From NCBI GenBank assembly GCA_003024175.1, contig MDYQ01000130.1, positions 1 through 64,000 of the forward strand: a stretch of 64,000 bases of DNA, given 5' to 3'. The stretch's first letter is position 1. Every line of letters begins with the position of its first letter. Source of the DNA: Planoprotostelium fungivorum (lineage: Eukaryota; Evosea; Variosea; Cavosteliida; Cavosteliaceae). Shown in pieces: positions 24,899 to 36,628 of this stretch. Both the position numbers and the translations under genes were made by a program. The notes under the pieces are model-generated. The model was not told the origin of the DNA. It saw only the letters and a list, made by a program, of their open reading frames with translations, and searched no databases.

Positions 24899-25459
24899 TG
24901 ACGAGTGAATATTGCTACCTCTTCCCCCATGATGTCTGTGTTGTTCAATCTGTCAGTTCGCCTCTTTGTTTATTTTTAGTCCCGATCGGCTCAATCTTTC
25001 GTGCCTGGTTGATTCGAAAAATCGTATTTATTCATTTATCGCTTGAGATCTTGCACAGTGACTCGCTCACCGTGCTACACTTGAATTTGATTGGAGGATC
25101 CTCAAGGTGCTGACTGCCCTCATAGGCGGCTGTCTGAATGGCAATATTCGCTCCTTGGTTGATTTTTCATCGGGAGATAGTGAGAAACTCCAGTTATCAG
25201 GAACGGAACAATTCCCAGGATTTGATGAATTCCTCCTGTGTGGCCACTCAGTGACAGACTACGGTTGCTCAAATCTATCTAGCGCCCTACAAAACATCGA
25301 GCTGGCCTACTGCTCTCACCACTAAACGAACAATCACGAAGGTAGGTGAAGAGCACTCAGCTCACATTGCTGCGTACCAGCTACATTGCGGATGCAGAAA
25401 GAAGCTGAAGGAAGAACAGGAAATCCGAATTCAAGACAAAGATACAGACATGGCTCGAG
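24899..25459. other. Divergent spacer between IFT57 and the mitochondrial carrier
   Basis: About 560 bases. Two short plus-strand frames (about 75 codons each) carry no recognisable domain. The region probably contains both promoters. I see nothing else in it. Confidence 0.45.
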
Positions 25460-26703
25460 ATGCTGAACATCATGCGCTGTCGAGGTGAATTCTTGGCTTT
25501 CGGAAAAATCAAAAAGCAGAGTCTGATGAACACGTTAGAAGCGAGAGAGGGATTATACTTCCCATAGCTGTTATAGAGATCTTATCAGGTAGCATCGGTG
25601 GTATCGTGAGTGCTAAACAGAAAATGAAGCGACAAACTGAAACGAATTCGCTCAGACACAAGCGCTTGCCAGTCACCCGCTAGACACAATCAAAGTCAGA
25701 ATGCAGACGATGGGACAATACAATGGAATGTTGCATTGCGCCTCTATGACGATCAGACAAGAAGGTGTCTCTGGTTTATTTGCTGGAATTCAAAGCCCTC
25801 TATTGGGGTCTGTGAGTAGTCACGTTCATCGGCCGATCATCGATTAACATCTTCCAAGGTGATGCATAATGCTGTACAATTTCTTGGATATCAACAGGCC
25901 AGATCCGTCATCTCGAGGTATGAACGTCACTATGATCATCCCTCCTCATGAGATCGAACACGTGATGAATGAGGACAGCATCACTGGAGACGATCCAAGA
26001 CAACTGAAGCCATATCAATGTCTGATAGCTGGAGCTACCGTGGGAGCCATCGCTGCTATCGTCGGTGAGATCCACTCGGTGGAGACCAAGTGATCATTGA
26101 CAGAATACAGACACACCGATGGAGTTTTTGAAATGTCAGATGCAAATACCAGGCACGACTCACAAGAACATCATCGAGACAGGAAGACACGTCGTCCACT
26201 CTTCCAACGTCTTCGGTCTCTATCGAGGTTTCTTCGCCACAGTCAATCGAAATATTCCCGCTTACGGAATTTATTTCGGGGCTTACGGTGAGCCATCTAC
26301 AATGCACCACGCACAGAGAGATGACTGTAGTTTAGAGAGCATACGGAATAGATTGAGCAGAGGAGAAGCAAGAGCTGCCACGTGGAAGATATTATTATCG
26401 GGAGGGCTGGCTGGGCTGTGTTGCTGGACGATAGCTTACCCGACGGACACCATCAAGTCCATCATCCAAACTGATCACGTGAGCCAGGGGAAGAAGAAGT
26501 ACAGGGGCGTCATACACGCTACGTCTTCGATCTGGAAGACTTCCGGTGTTAGAGGCTTTTACAAGGGATTCCTTCCTTGCATATACAGGTGAGATTCTAA
26601 ACACTCATCTGATGATGTTGATCTCAGCAGGTCGTTCATCTCTAACGCCGTATGTTTCTGGGGGTATGAGAATAGCAAACACCTCTTGCTCTCACAACAA
26701 TAA
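25460..26703 (+). CDS. Mitochondrial carrier (SLC25 family)
   Basis: About 315 residues, the usual size. The three repeats carry the signature P-x-[DE]-x-x-[KR] loops: HPLDTIKVRMQT, TPMEFLKCQMQ and YPTDTIKSIIQT, each followed by a G-x-x-GLY/FxG-type helix (GVSGLFAGIQSP, NVFGLYRGFFATV, GVRGFYKGFLPC). The motif set is closest to carriers of the carnitine/acylcarnitine and ornithine group, but the substrate cannot be fixed by eye. It exchanges metabolites across the mitochondrial inner membrane. The start MLNIMRCR was selected because it gives the correct intron phase into VIEILSGSIGGI. The stop codon overlaps AATAAA. Confidence 0.92.
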
Positions 26704-26704
26704 A
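26699..26704 (+). terminator. AATAAA overlapping the stop codon
   Basis: The carrier gene stop TAA (26701-26703) lies inside the hexamer AATAAA. Confidence 0.6.
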
Positions 26705-26799
26705 TGTACATATCTGTTTGAGTGTCTCCCTTCATTTGTGTCGATAATTGAAAGATTTATTTTGAAATTCGTTTTCCAATTTGCACATTCATCGCATCG

Positions 26800-28046
26800 A
26801 TGATGAGCACAAACAATGCGACCGCGAGCACTACTACCAATGCGGTACCTGTGGATACAGAGGCTGCCTTTCAGAAACTAGATGAAACCATGCAATCGGT
26901 GGGAGATCCAATCATCTGAAACATCACCCATCTTCTATAGGTCGAAGGAATGAGACAGGATCTCAGACAGTTCTTCGGTCTCGTTGGTACCTACGTCAGC
27001 AGCAAGGCAAGTCCACAGATTTTGAACCAGCCGATACGTTCCATCGCAGATCGAATGAAGAAGATCACTTCCCTTTGCAAAGATCTAGAACGTGAACTAT
27101 GTTGTGAAACGACAAACGATTCTGATCCATCGCAGCCCACCTTCGGCCCACAGGAGAGCCACTTTTAGAGGAGAGCACAGTGAATCTATTGGCTGAATTA
27201 GAGACGGAGAGAACCTTTGAGATCAGGGAGAGGGCCAAGAGGGCCTGCGATTCACTGACATGGGGTTTATCGGCCATACCACAATCCAACAAGAGGAAGA
27301 GATTCGGTCCAGAAGGTGAGACACGATACGATATCTGAAGATGTTGTGATGATCGCGGTATTACGATGGTCATCATCACATCATGAATAAGATGAACACC
27401 GCGAATGAGGTGATGACGGGATCATAGGTACATTGACCTTGACTGAGACATTGAATCAATACGAACAGAGGGGAAACATAACCATCAAGAGAATTCCATC
27501 GAAAGACGACAAGTCAAAGATGCCATCAGGCATCATCGTCACCTGTCCAGAGGTGAGAATCTCACACGGAAGGAGAACCTGCGTTCATCTCCTCCACAGA
27601 TCTTCAAGGCCGTCCTCTTGTTCTCATCGGGTACGAGAGTGAAGGGAGATCCACTCACATCATCCATCGGCATCCACAATGTGAGTCTGTGACGATGTTT
27701 CATGCAACGAGACAAACGATACGAACAGATATCCATCTACGGACCATCAGAGAAGAAAGAGTCTGCCTTCGAGAGGTCCATGTTCAACGTCTTCCAGAGG
27801 TTGTCGGAGGTTGCGAGAGAGGCCATACGATACTACGACAAGGACAACACAAAGACGACGTTGAGTGGAATCCTCACCTGGTTGGAAGAGGCGAGGACGA
27901 TCTTCTCCAGCCGCTGCGATGGATGTCAACATCACTTCGATCATTCTCTAAAGTACGGATTCCTGCCACCGATGCCCCTTCAGTTTCACGACGTGACGAA
28001 GAAATACCACGACCGGTGTCTACCGAATATCACGAATGAAATATAG
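26800..28046 (+). CDS. MED27: Mediator complex subunit 27
   Basis: About 330 residues. The N-terminal half is helical ([40 protein letters not shown]). A central [11 protein letters not shown] segment follows, then a helical block ([20 protein letters not shown]). The C terminus has the family's zinc-binding arrangement: [12 protein letters not shown] then [22 protein letters not shown]27 belongs to the tail/head boundary of Mediator, which couples transcription factors to RNA polymerase II. The C-terminal zinc motif is the main basis of the call; the N-terminal part is weakly conserved. Confidence 0.8.
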
Positions 28047-28294
28047 ACTCGATGCCTCTGTTGTCACCTCTCGTTATCTGCGGATGTTCAGTGGCACTAT
28101 CTATTTCTGTCAACTTCACGAACTGTAACGACAAATGGATGACCCCGCAGAATGACTGAGATGTCTGGCGATTCAAAGGAGGGTAAATGTCCGAACTGCA
28201 CAGTCCGCTATGAGATGGTAGGAGGAGCAAATTACAAGTGCAGACGTCCGATTTTTATTCGACCGAATCGAATTAGATCTGTTCACTTCTGTGG
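28047..28294. other. Convergent 3' spacer
   Basis: About 250 bases between MED27 and the CLU-domain gene. On the minus strand an AATAAA (plus-strand TTTATT near 28255) lies about 35 bases past the CLU stop. No gene is seen. Confidence 0.5.
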
Positions 28295-31200
28295 CTACAT
28301 CTCGGTGATCTGATCGATCTCATCGGCTCGCATGTTGACGTATTGTGACAATTTGGGATCATTCTCCTCCAACAATCGACCGTGCCATCTCATCAATTTG
28401 GATCTGAGAGGATTCACCCAACACTTTCTTCCCATACTCTCGGATGCTGCACGCCATCAGTCACTCGATGCGATGTGATGATCGTGTGACATCATCTCTT
28501 GTCTTCAAATTTCTCACCTGCAGCGTTGACATGAAGTAGTTTGATGATCTCCTCAGCCTCTCCAGGTTGGAAGGTTGTCTTCTCTTCCGCCACTCGAAGT
28601 TGAAAGAAGGCCATCGTCATATTGATGAGAGGACACTGTGGTGATTTGTACCAAGCGTGCATGATGCTCTCCCTCGTGGCCTCAGATTGTCTCACGAAGC
28701 CTCCAGGATTCTGCACCATCATCGTTGGCATCATCACGATCATCATCGGACACTGTCAGCTCACCTTGTGTCTCTTCTGGAAGATCTTCTCTAGAGTCCC
28801 CAGTTCACTGAGGGCGGACCACAAGTAGTTCTGATACGAAGTCTTCACCACGGCATCTAACGATTGGATGTCTGCCTCGACGAATCGGAAGAGGGGACAG
28901 CAGGTGATGTGCTCTATGGCCTTGTCTGTGAATCGTATTCCTGTGCTACCCAACACGATCTTATACACGATTCTCAAGTCGATGTGTTTCCTCAGGCCAA
29001 AATCACTCTCTTCCTATTCACACTCAGCTTCTTCAAATCAATATATGAACAGGATGAGCTAAATGAAAGGAGAAGAATAAGATACCTCAGAGGTGAGCGC
29101 CTCTTCCCCGAATTTGACTTTGGTTCTCCTGCAGACATCCTTCCAATATCCCTTTGAATGCTTCGAAGAGCCGTGGACTTGATTCAGAAACTTGACGACG
29201 ACTCTCTTGTACCCTGCAGACGTGAGTCACCCCTCTCACCGTCCTCTCACCGTGACAAGAAGGTGCAGTGATCAAGTGTGTCTGTAACTTGAGCAGATCT
29301 TTCAAGTCATCTTTCACCACCCTGGCCGTGCACACGCTCAATATCAATCTCTGGATGTGAGACGATTTGACCTACCAATAGATCAGCCTGTAGACACACG
29401 TGGATGGCTCACGTGTGGTCTCAGCCTACCGATGTGACGGATGTTGAGACAATTCGTGTGGACTCGTACGGGGCTGAGGATGTCTGTGATCCACACGAGA
29501 GAAGGAGAGCAGTTCCAGTTGGTCCAGAAGTCTTCGAATTTAGAACCATTTCCCTCGGCGATCTCGTCCAAATGTTTGGCGAAGGCGGGAACGCACTCCT
29601 CGTACAACCTCACCGTCGCAGTTTCCACCTACCCCCGTCATCCCTCTACAACGAGCCATTCCTCACCTGTGTGTTGTTCTTCAACCTGGTCGACTCATCA
29701 TCATCTGCATTCCACTTTGTGAATGCATCGCTGCACAGAGGATCTTTGTTCGACCTGACGATGCCAGTGTTGAGGAGGTTCCAGAAGATAGACCTCTTGT
29801 TCGTGTTCTTGTTGACAGTCACGGCCTCGGGGGGCATGACTCGACCAAAGTCTAAGACGTAATGTCTTCCGTCCTGTTCGTGTGAGAGATGAGTTCGTCT
29901 ACAACGCTCACCTTTCCCAGGTGGCCTTCGATGTCACCGGGTCCGTGGATCAACTGAGACGTGTCAATCTACAACCAGCCAACATCCACGGAGACGTATA
30001 TGGTGGAATCTCACTTTCTTCTTGGATTCGTAGCCCAGGCCCGTGATGTGAGGTTTGAGATTGATCATCTTGCAGGCTGTCTCCATCATCTGATTCAGAT
30101 GGGGACTCTCATCGTGGACGGTGGAGCCCGCGTCGTTACTTCCGTATATGATGGTGTCGTGATCGATGGGTAACAGGGGCATGGCCAACACACGGAATCC
30201 CTGTGGAAATGAGATCCGCGTGTGAATAAAATGAAATAAAATGTAGACGAAGAGAAACAGAGAGGTCACCTTATAGTCGATGAGAGCCATGAGAGGGAAG
30301 TGAAGGCCTTCCGTGAAGGTGGATGATAGAGCTTCTAATCCTTGCAGCTCGTTCTTCATCGCTTTCACTGCCGCCGTATTGTTGGGAGTCTCCGACAGAC
30401 CTCCATACATCCACAACTATTTCACCATCAATCTCCTCCGTGTCACTCGCTAGACTCACCTTTGGATATTCGGATAAGAGCGTGTCGGATGCCACCTTGA
30501 AGATGATGTTCTTGATGATGAACTTCATGCCCCCCGCAACTCCACCGACGTTGGCCAGAGGGAAAGACCTCGTCTCTGGCCTCAAGAAGAGCTCAGAGAT
30601 GATGATCTTTGCATAGTGGGTGGCAGTGTCCACGAATTCCTTGCAGATGAGAGCTCCTCGACGCCAGTCCACTCCGTGAATAAAATCATTTAGATCCCAG
30701 TTTTTGGTGGAGATCGTCTGAACCATCTGCTCTTTGTATTCTTGGTAGTCTCTGTTCCAATCTCGGACCGTCTTCTCATCGTTAATGCATGATGGGATGG
30801 ATGTGAGATGTCACCTGCTTGTGTATTTTCTTTGGGAGAGTGGTGAGGAGTTCTTTCGTGACTTCATCTCCCTTGGTCTTGATGTGATCAGACATATTCT
30901 TGATGGAGGCCTTGACAAACTGTTCATGGGCATGCTTCTCTTTCTTCGTCTTTTTGAATTCATTGTTCATGATCATGTCGGGTGTCCTCCTCTCCACTCG
31001 TTTCTATTGGATGATCAGCATCAAAGATCCATCGATGGGGGATGACAACCTGCTCGCTGGGAGAACTATATGAATCGCTTACTGTGGACTCGCTCTCGTC
31101 CCCAGACTCTTCTTCCTCAGAGTCGGCGACAGTTTCATCGGTATACAGTCCCAATTCATCCACTAAGGTGCTGTGATTATCTGTACGTTTCTCTTCGACC

Positions 31201-31545
31201 TTCGATGCATTCTTCTCAAAAGTGTTGAGACTCTCCAACAAAGTTCCATATGCTGTTTCTTTTGGACGCTGATCGCGTATTAAATCCTTCGTCTCTTCGA
31301 TATCGCACCTGGTCATCATAGATATAGAGGGAGTTGTTGATTGGTTCTGTGACCTGATCTTCATACGTGTGCTCCCTCTCCTGGCTGTTACTCCGCTCAA
31401 TATCAACCGATGATCTCTCAGATGGCCACGAGGTGTATGGGGTGGTGTGTTTCTTCGGCTCGTTGACAAAGTCTAAACGGTATGAACCCAACTTCACGTT
31501 CAGAAGAGAGAGATCTGGGGGCGATCTCTTGTGAAAGAATCTCAT
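28295..31545 (-). CDS. CLU-domain protein without TPR tail
   Basis: About 900 residues. The N terminus (MRFFHKRSPPDLSLL) is polar and acidic, with a Glu/Ser run (about 31200-31050). The core matches the CLU domain of clustered-mitochondria proteins: FTEGLHFPLMALIDYKGFRV, IIYGSNDAG, and GKDGRHYVLDFGRVMPPEA, followed by a helical segment. CLU/TIF31 proteins bind mRNAs for mitochondrial proteins and control mitochondrial distribution. Here the C terminus (WVNPLRSKLMRWHGRLLEEN to DEIDQITEM) shows none of the TPR repeats of canonical CLU. It is therefore a CLU-domain relative of unknown role. The last intron was placed to restore NAAASESMGRKCW. It is divergent from the pseudouridine synthase gene 113 bases away. 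Confidence 0.66.
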
Positions 31546-31658
31546 GTTGTGTGATGAGAGGCTATCCGATAAAAGACAGAAATGTCTTCCGCGTGTTCCC
31601 GATCCGGGTATGATGATTCCTCACCCATTCGTTATCACAAAACACATCACATCCCTCT

Positions 31659-32977
31659 ATGGCCTTGGAGACATGGACGGTAGACACAAATCAAATACCT
31701 CTTAGGCTCAGAAAGTACATGTCTCTCCACACTTTTCTGTCGAACAAGCAGATCAGGGATGCCTGGATGAGTGGCTCATTGGAGGTTGTGACCCCTGAAG
31801 GGTCTCAAGAGCCTCCCCTCGAAGATCTGATCGGTCTCCGTTCCATCGTATTTCCTGACAGTGATGTGATATTACTCAACAAGCAGCCCATCTTACCCAT
31901 TCCACCTCAAGAGAGACCGAAAGATGTATTTATCCTCCATAAACCAGGTGAGATGGAAGAAGATTAGGTGATTAGGATGATGATTGACTCCCGACAGCCG
32001 GTTATGAGAGTTCTGTTGGCGAATCAGAAGAGGAGACAAAAACAGTGTCACATTGGTTGAAAGATTTGCCTGCAGGTTGTGTTCCAGTCGGTGAGATCAT
32101 TGAACCCTTTCGATTCAATCTAAAAAGAAGAAGGCCGTCTAGACGTAGAGACGAGTGGCCTTCTTCTACTGACCAACGACCACGATCTCAATCACAGCGT
32201 AAGAAAGAGCGGAAACACGGTAGATAAGGTCTACCACCTCACAATAGAGGGGGTAATGATTCGCCACACCTCCATGTCATCTCACATTTGAATCAGAAGA
32301 TCGATCAAGATGATGCGAGCGTGAGACGGCTGTTAGAAGGAATCCCTCTTCACGATGGTATCGCGAAGGCACTTTCCGTCTCCATCTTGTCTTCCATCAC
32401 TCTGACACGGAGGGTCAAAACCGAGAGGGGCATCCACGGAGGCTACAGAGACATCGAAAGAGAGTGCACCGTGCTATCTCTGAGGATCAAAGAAGGAAGG
32501 AAACACATCGTGAGGAAGATGGCCAAAGGCGCCGGACTCAAACTCTTGCACCTCCATCGGCACTCCATCGGTGATGTCATGTGTCCGAAACAAGAGGGGA
32601 GCGTCATTCGATTGGACACGATAGACATAGAGAGGCTGTGGGAGAGATCTGGAGGAAGAGGACAAGTAGATGAGAGCCGAGTGAAAGCCCTGAGGAAGAT
32701 AGTACATCGAACGAGGGAGAGAGGAACGTATTACGTGCGTCTGGAGGAATGGTTCAGAGACAAGGGTGTTCCCCTCCGTTCAGACACCAACACGATAGAC
32801 GCCACCTCTTCCTCTTATTCATTGTCATCCGTTACAAAGATGGAATGCATCATCTCTATCGTCCTCTATCATTCAGTTCGATCGATTGAATCGAATGAAT
32901 GGATTGTAGATGTTGGCATTTTATTCAGATTTCGGGCATCTCAGTCTTCCTCTTCTGACCGATGTGCATGTCCTTGA
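31659..32977 (+). CDS. RsuA/RluB-family RNA pseudouridine synthase with S4 domain
   Basis: About 400 residues in four exons. An S4 RNA-binding domain (LRKYMSLHTFLSNKQIRDAW through VFPDSDVILLNKQPI) leads to the catalytic domain: VFILHKPAGYES, VPVGRLDVETSGLLLLTND with the catalytic Asp, VDKVYHLTIEG, and IKEGRKHIVRKMAKGAGLKL. RsuA-family enzymes convert uridine to pseudouridine in ribosomal RNA and are typically bacterial or organellar, so a mitochondrial target is plausible, though no clear presequence is visible. The intron inside VPVG-RLD is essential to recover the active site. The last 50 bases overlap the 3' end of the convergent AAA+ gene; an unseen last intron could shorten it. Confidence 0.85.
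32920..32925 (-). terminator. AATAAA touching the stop codon (minus strand)
   Basis: The AAA+ gene stop TGA (32925-32927, minus) shares its last base with AATAAA. The signal lies within the coding tail of the convergent pseudouridine synthase. Confidence 0.55.
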
Positions 32978-35900
32978 TGAAATCCATGCATATGTGAATC
33001 GTCTTGTCTACATCGACCGCAGTCACTTCCCTCTTCTTTGATTTGGCCAGACCTTGAGCGAGGGCGACGCAGTTCTTGATCTGTCTACCGTTCATGACGT
33101 AGTCCGCGAACGAGTTCTCGTCCAAGTGATGGATGCCCGCCGCAGCGAACAACATCTTCCACACAGAAGCTCGGATCTAATCGTTTCAGTCGACCTCCTT
33201 TGTCTTCTTTTGTCACCTCGCGGTTGAGTGGCTCGTAACGGAGGGCGACTGTGATACGGGAGTAGAAGGCGATGTCGAAGCTCTCCACGCGGTTGGATGT
33301 GAGGAAGAGGATGCCTTGGTAGTATTCGAGCAGCTTGAGGATGACACCCACCATGGCGTTACGGGTGATTTCTTGGTAGCCCCTCTGCTCTAAGAAGATG
33401 TCTGCTTCGTCCATGAGGAGGACCGCCCTCCACTTGGATGATAGATCTATGAATAGGTCAGATCGATGCGATGGTGAGGCTGTATGCTCACCGAGGACGG
33501 TCTTCAGCCTCTTCTCTAGATCTTGGGGTGTAGTGCCTAATTCGGCGACGGATACGTAATACAACGGCTTGTGTAACACTTCCGCGACGGCTTCGGCCGT
33601 GAGTGTTTTTCCCGTACCAGGTGGTCCGTGCAGTAGAAACTGTAGGCGTATCACATACTTCTGTTGCATAATGTGGATAGAGGTGACTCACGATGCTGCC
33701 TCCTCCCTTGCCGCTGACGATATCAGAGAAGATAGTCTCGCTGTGCTCCACGACAGCTGAGATCAAATCTTTCCTCTCTTGGTCCAACACGAGCCTCTCG
33801 AATGCTCTCTCGTTCCAATCCACGTCGGAGACTCCGTCCACCATGACGTAGCCCCAATCTTTGCAGGTGAAGCTGAAGGCTGCGACGGCAGGCCAGCATA
33901 GACACAGCTCATTCTGAGGTACCCTGAACCATCGTGAGCCTGCGTTTGGGTGGACGTGGGACGAGAGAACTCACCGGTCGATCTGGTTGCGAGGAGTCTT
34001 CTCTTCTGTTCCGTATTTCTGAGCGTTGCGGTTCTTGTTTCTGCAGTCGAACCACTTGTCCAAGTCTTTCTGCGCGGCAGTTCCGGGTTCAAATCCTTCT
34101 CGGCCACGTCTCCCGCCTCCCTGTGACTGACCCATGTCACTCGAAATTTCGCTGAGATCCCATCGGAATTTCACTCACCAGACCGGAGTAGTATTGTTTC
34201 TCCTTTGCCGTGACGATGTCCAACATGGCCCTACCGGGCTGAGATACAGTCATGTTGTTCACCGTCAGACGGAAAGTTCCAGCCTCGTACGATCTAAAGT
34301 TCTGTCCCACGGAGAGAGATACGAAACGCTCTCCACGTGATGTGAGGTACTGAAGAGTCTCTTCGTCTGCTGGTTTCCATGGTAACAGGGACTTTTTGAT
34401 CTGGAAGAGGTGAGAAGCGTTGTAGACGCTCGACTCACGCTGTCTGAGAATTGCCCAATGGAATCCGACGTCTGCACGAGGTGATCAGTCTTTTCGATCA
34501 TCCCTTCACGCAACTCACCTTAGAGTAGATGAAAGAAGTGCCGGTGGATGTGACGAAGCCCAATTGGATGATAAACTTCCACACTCTGTGCAATCCTGTC
34601 TCTGTGACATCATTCAGAACGCAGCACATTCGCTATCATCTCACTCATAAAGTCCGCCGCTTCTGATTCATAGTAACTGTTCAGTACACGAAATCCCACG
34701 GGATTCGTACCCAGGCTGGCAACGTGTGCCTTCACGACCATCTTGGGGACGTAAAAATGTGCCAACTGCTCGAACGTGATGACGCTGAGAAGAATCAGGG
34801 GAGGTATCGTGGATTCACTCACTCGCTGCTGCGAATCACATCTGCGAGGGGCTGCACCGGAGACACAAGGTCGAGCCACTTTAAGAGGACGTCGAGGCCG
34901 GCTGGAGGAGTCTTGGCTGATATGCTATCTCTCACTGCACGTGTCAGTCAGTGGTGGTCATCGATGGAGCTGGTACCTTCTTTCTTGTTCTTCTTGTCTC
35001 TCCTCTCGTACCATGTGTCACTCTTACTGGTCTGTTGAGTGTCCATCGCCAGAGTCAACATCTGGTAGGACGTCAGATCTGCATGTGTGACGGAGAGATG
35101 CGATCGGGCACGATGATGGTGAGACGACTCCACTGACCTGTCTGGCCATGGTGATGTCATAGAAATCGAATGTGGGGAGCAGCGTGTGCATACCCTTCAA
35201 ATCCAAATCTACAACTCTCAGTGATCCGTGGCATCATCATTATCGAAGAACGTCTCACCTGAGCCGTCTTCTCCTTCATCCACTCGATCCTCCCCTTCTT
35301 CTCCCTCTTCTTCTTCCTCATCTTCCTCATCTTCTTCCTCATCTTCTTCCTCATCTTCCTCACCGCTACCTTCTCCATCCCTGTCCCAATATTCATCCCG
35401 GAGTCCTCTCGAGTCTTTATAAGTGCAAGCTTTCTGTACATCATCAGCGTCACGGGGCGTGATGTCTTCAAACTCACCACGAGCACTCTCCTGAGTTGTC
35501 TGTTCTTGCTCAGTATCTCGATGCTCTTGATGTTGCCTCTAGAGTCACGGTTTACTTTGGCGATGCCGTTGAGAGAAACATCATCTGCATGTTGATTCTT
35601 CAGATCGACTCGATCTCCATTTCTTTCAGGACGGGGGTAGACGGCGTCTTGGATTCTAATGATGTGAATCTATGAAAGATGTAGCTTTATAACATACCTG
35701 GGAATAAGCTCTGACAGGTCTCCAGAAGTAGGGAGCTCTAATTGTCCACAGATGTCTCTGGCCAAATCTGCCTTCACTTTGCAGAACGCGCTGTAGAATG
35801 ATCTAATGTCGTGTGAGGACGTTGGCCATACAAAGTGGATCACATTCTGTGGAAGAGCAAGGGCAACTCTTCTAAGGCCGTCTTCATGTCGACCCATTCA

Positions 35901-36278
35901 ATTTCTTCGCCGTCTGCCCTTCCAATATAATTCGAGAATGTCTTGAGATGGCGCTCAGGCAACTTCTTGAGGAATGCATCGATGTCGATCTTCTTGAGGT
36001 AATCAGTCAGTGCTCTCTGTGTTCCCTTGATACGGAGGATCGCGCAGACGGGCTTAATATCGGCGGCCTCTGTTTTAAAACTGAGTCACGATGCCTCCTC
36101 CGTAGGATGTCATCTCACCCACGACGTGCAAATTACACACGTGAACCACAGAGTTGGCTATCTCATCAACGGCAGCTGAGACGCTCTTCTGCTGCTCCTG
36201 TGTCGCACATTCTAAGACGAGGTTGAGAGTCTCGAGTTTGATCTTGGAGAAGGTGTCTTTCAGTACTTGTGTGGACAT
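32925..36278 (-). CDS. Large AAA+ ATPase, fungal DUF7025-type architecture
   Basis: About 930 residues, read as one gene because GT...AG joins keep frame throughout. The N terminus (MSTQVLKDTFSKIKLETLNL) is helical. A middle part follows with an acidic run of Glu/Asp (about 35390-35270). Then comes a region like the DUF7025 segment of fungal AAA proteins (SVGQNFRSYEAGTFRLTVNN, NELCLCWPAVAAFSFTCKDW). The C-terminal AAA+ module has Walker A HGPPGTGKT, YVSVAELGTTPQDLEKRL, Walker B AVLLMDEADIFLEQR, sensor 1 GILFLTSNRVESFD and the arginine-finger region YSRITVALRYEPLN. Such proteins are single-ring remodelling ATPases of unknown substrate. An alternative is that the first 800 bases are a separate gene, but I saw no stop or promoter break. 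Confidence 0.76.
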
Positions 36279-36628
36279 TGTCTCTGTGCCGAATGAGGTT
36301 TGGATGTTTCAAAAACAAGAAGGAGGTCATGTCACGATGGAGTGCGGTGTCATCAGGGAGGCGATGGTGTGCGCCTCCTTCGCGGAGTCGTTCCGAAAAA
36401 GGCTCCTTTTGATGTTATCTGAAGAGACTGCTCCGCATTCGTGGAGTTATTACGAATTTTCTATTTCCGCGAATCGAGTAAAAACTTGATCATCGAATTT
36501 ATTTCTGTTCTGTGCCGTGCGGCGTGTACGGTTTTCCGGTAGTCTGAGAGTTTTCACAACACGTAAGTAACGTACGAGGCTCTCGCCCTTCTCGTCACAA
36601 AACTTAACGAACAACAACACACGCACAC
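36279..36628. other. Divergent promoter region
   Basis: About 350 bases between the AAA+ gene and the aldo/keto reductase gene. No TATA box or repeat stands out, and I see no gene. Confidence 0.45.

Noticed and set aside
34075-34110. tRNA B-box-like GGTTCAAATCC
   Set aside because: It lies within coding sequence of the AAA+ gene on the other strand, with no cloverleaf around it.
35262-35400. Lys/Met-rich and Ser-rich frames over a TCT/TCC run
   Set aside because: The in-frame reading is an acidic Glu/Asp run inside the AAA+ protein; the others are shadows.
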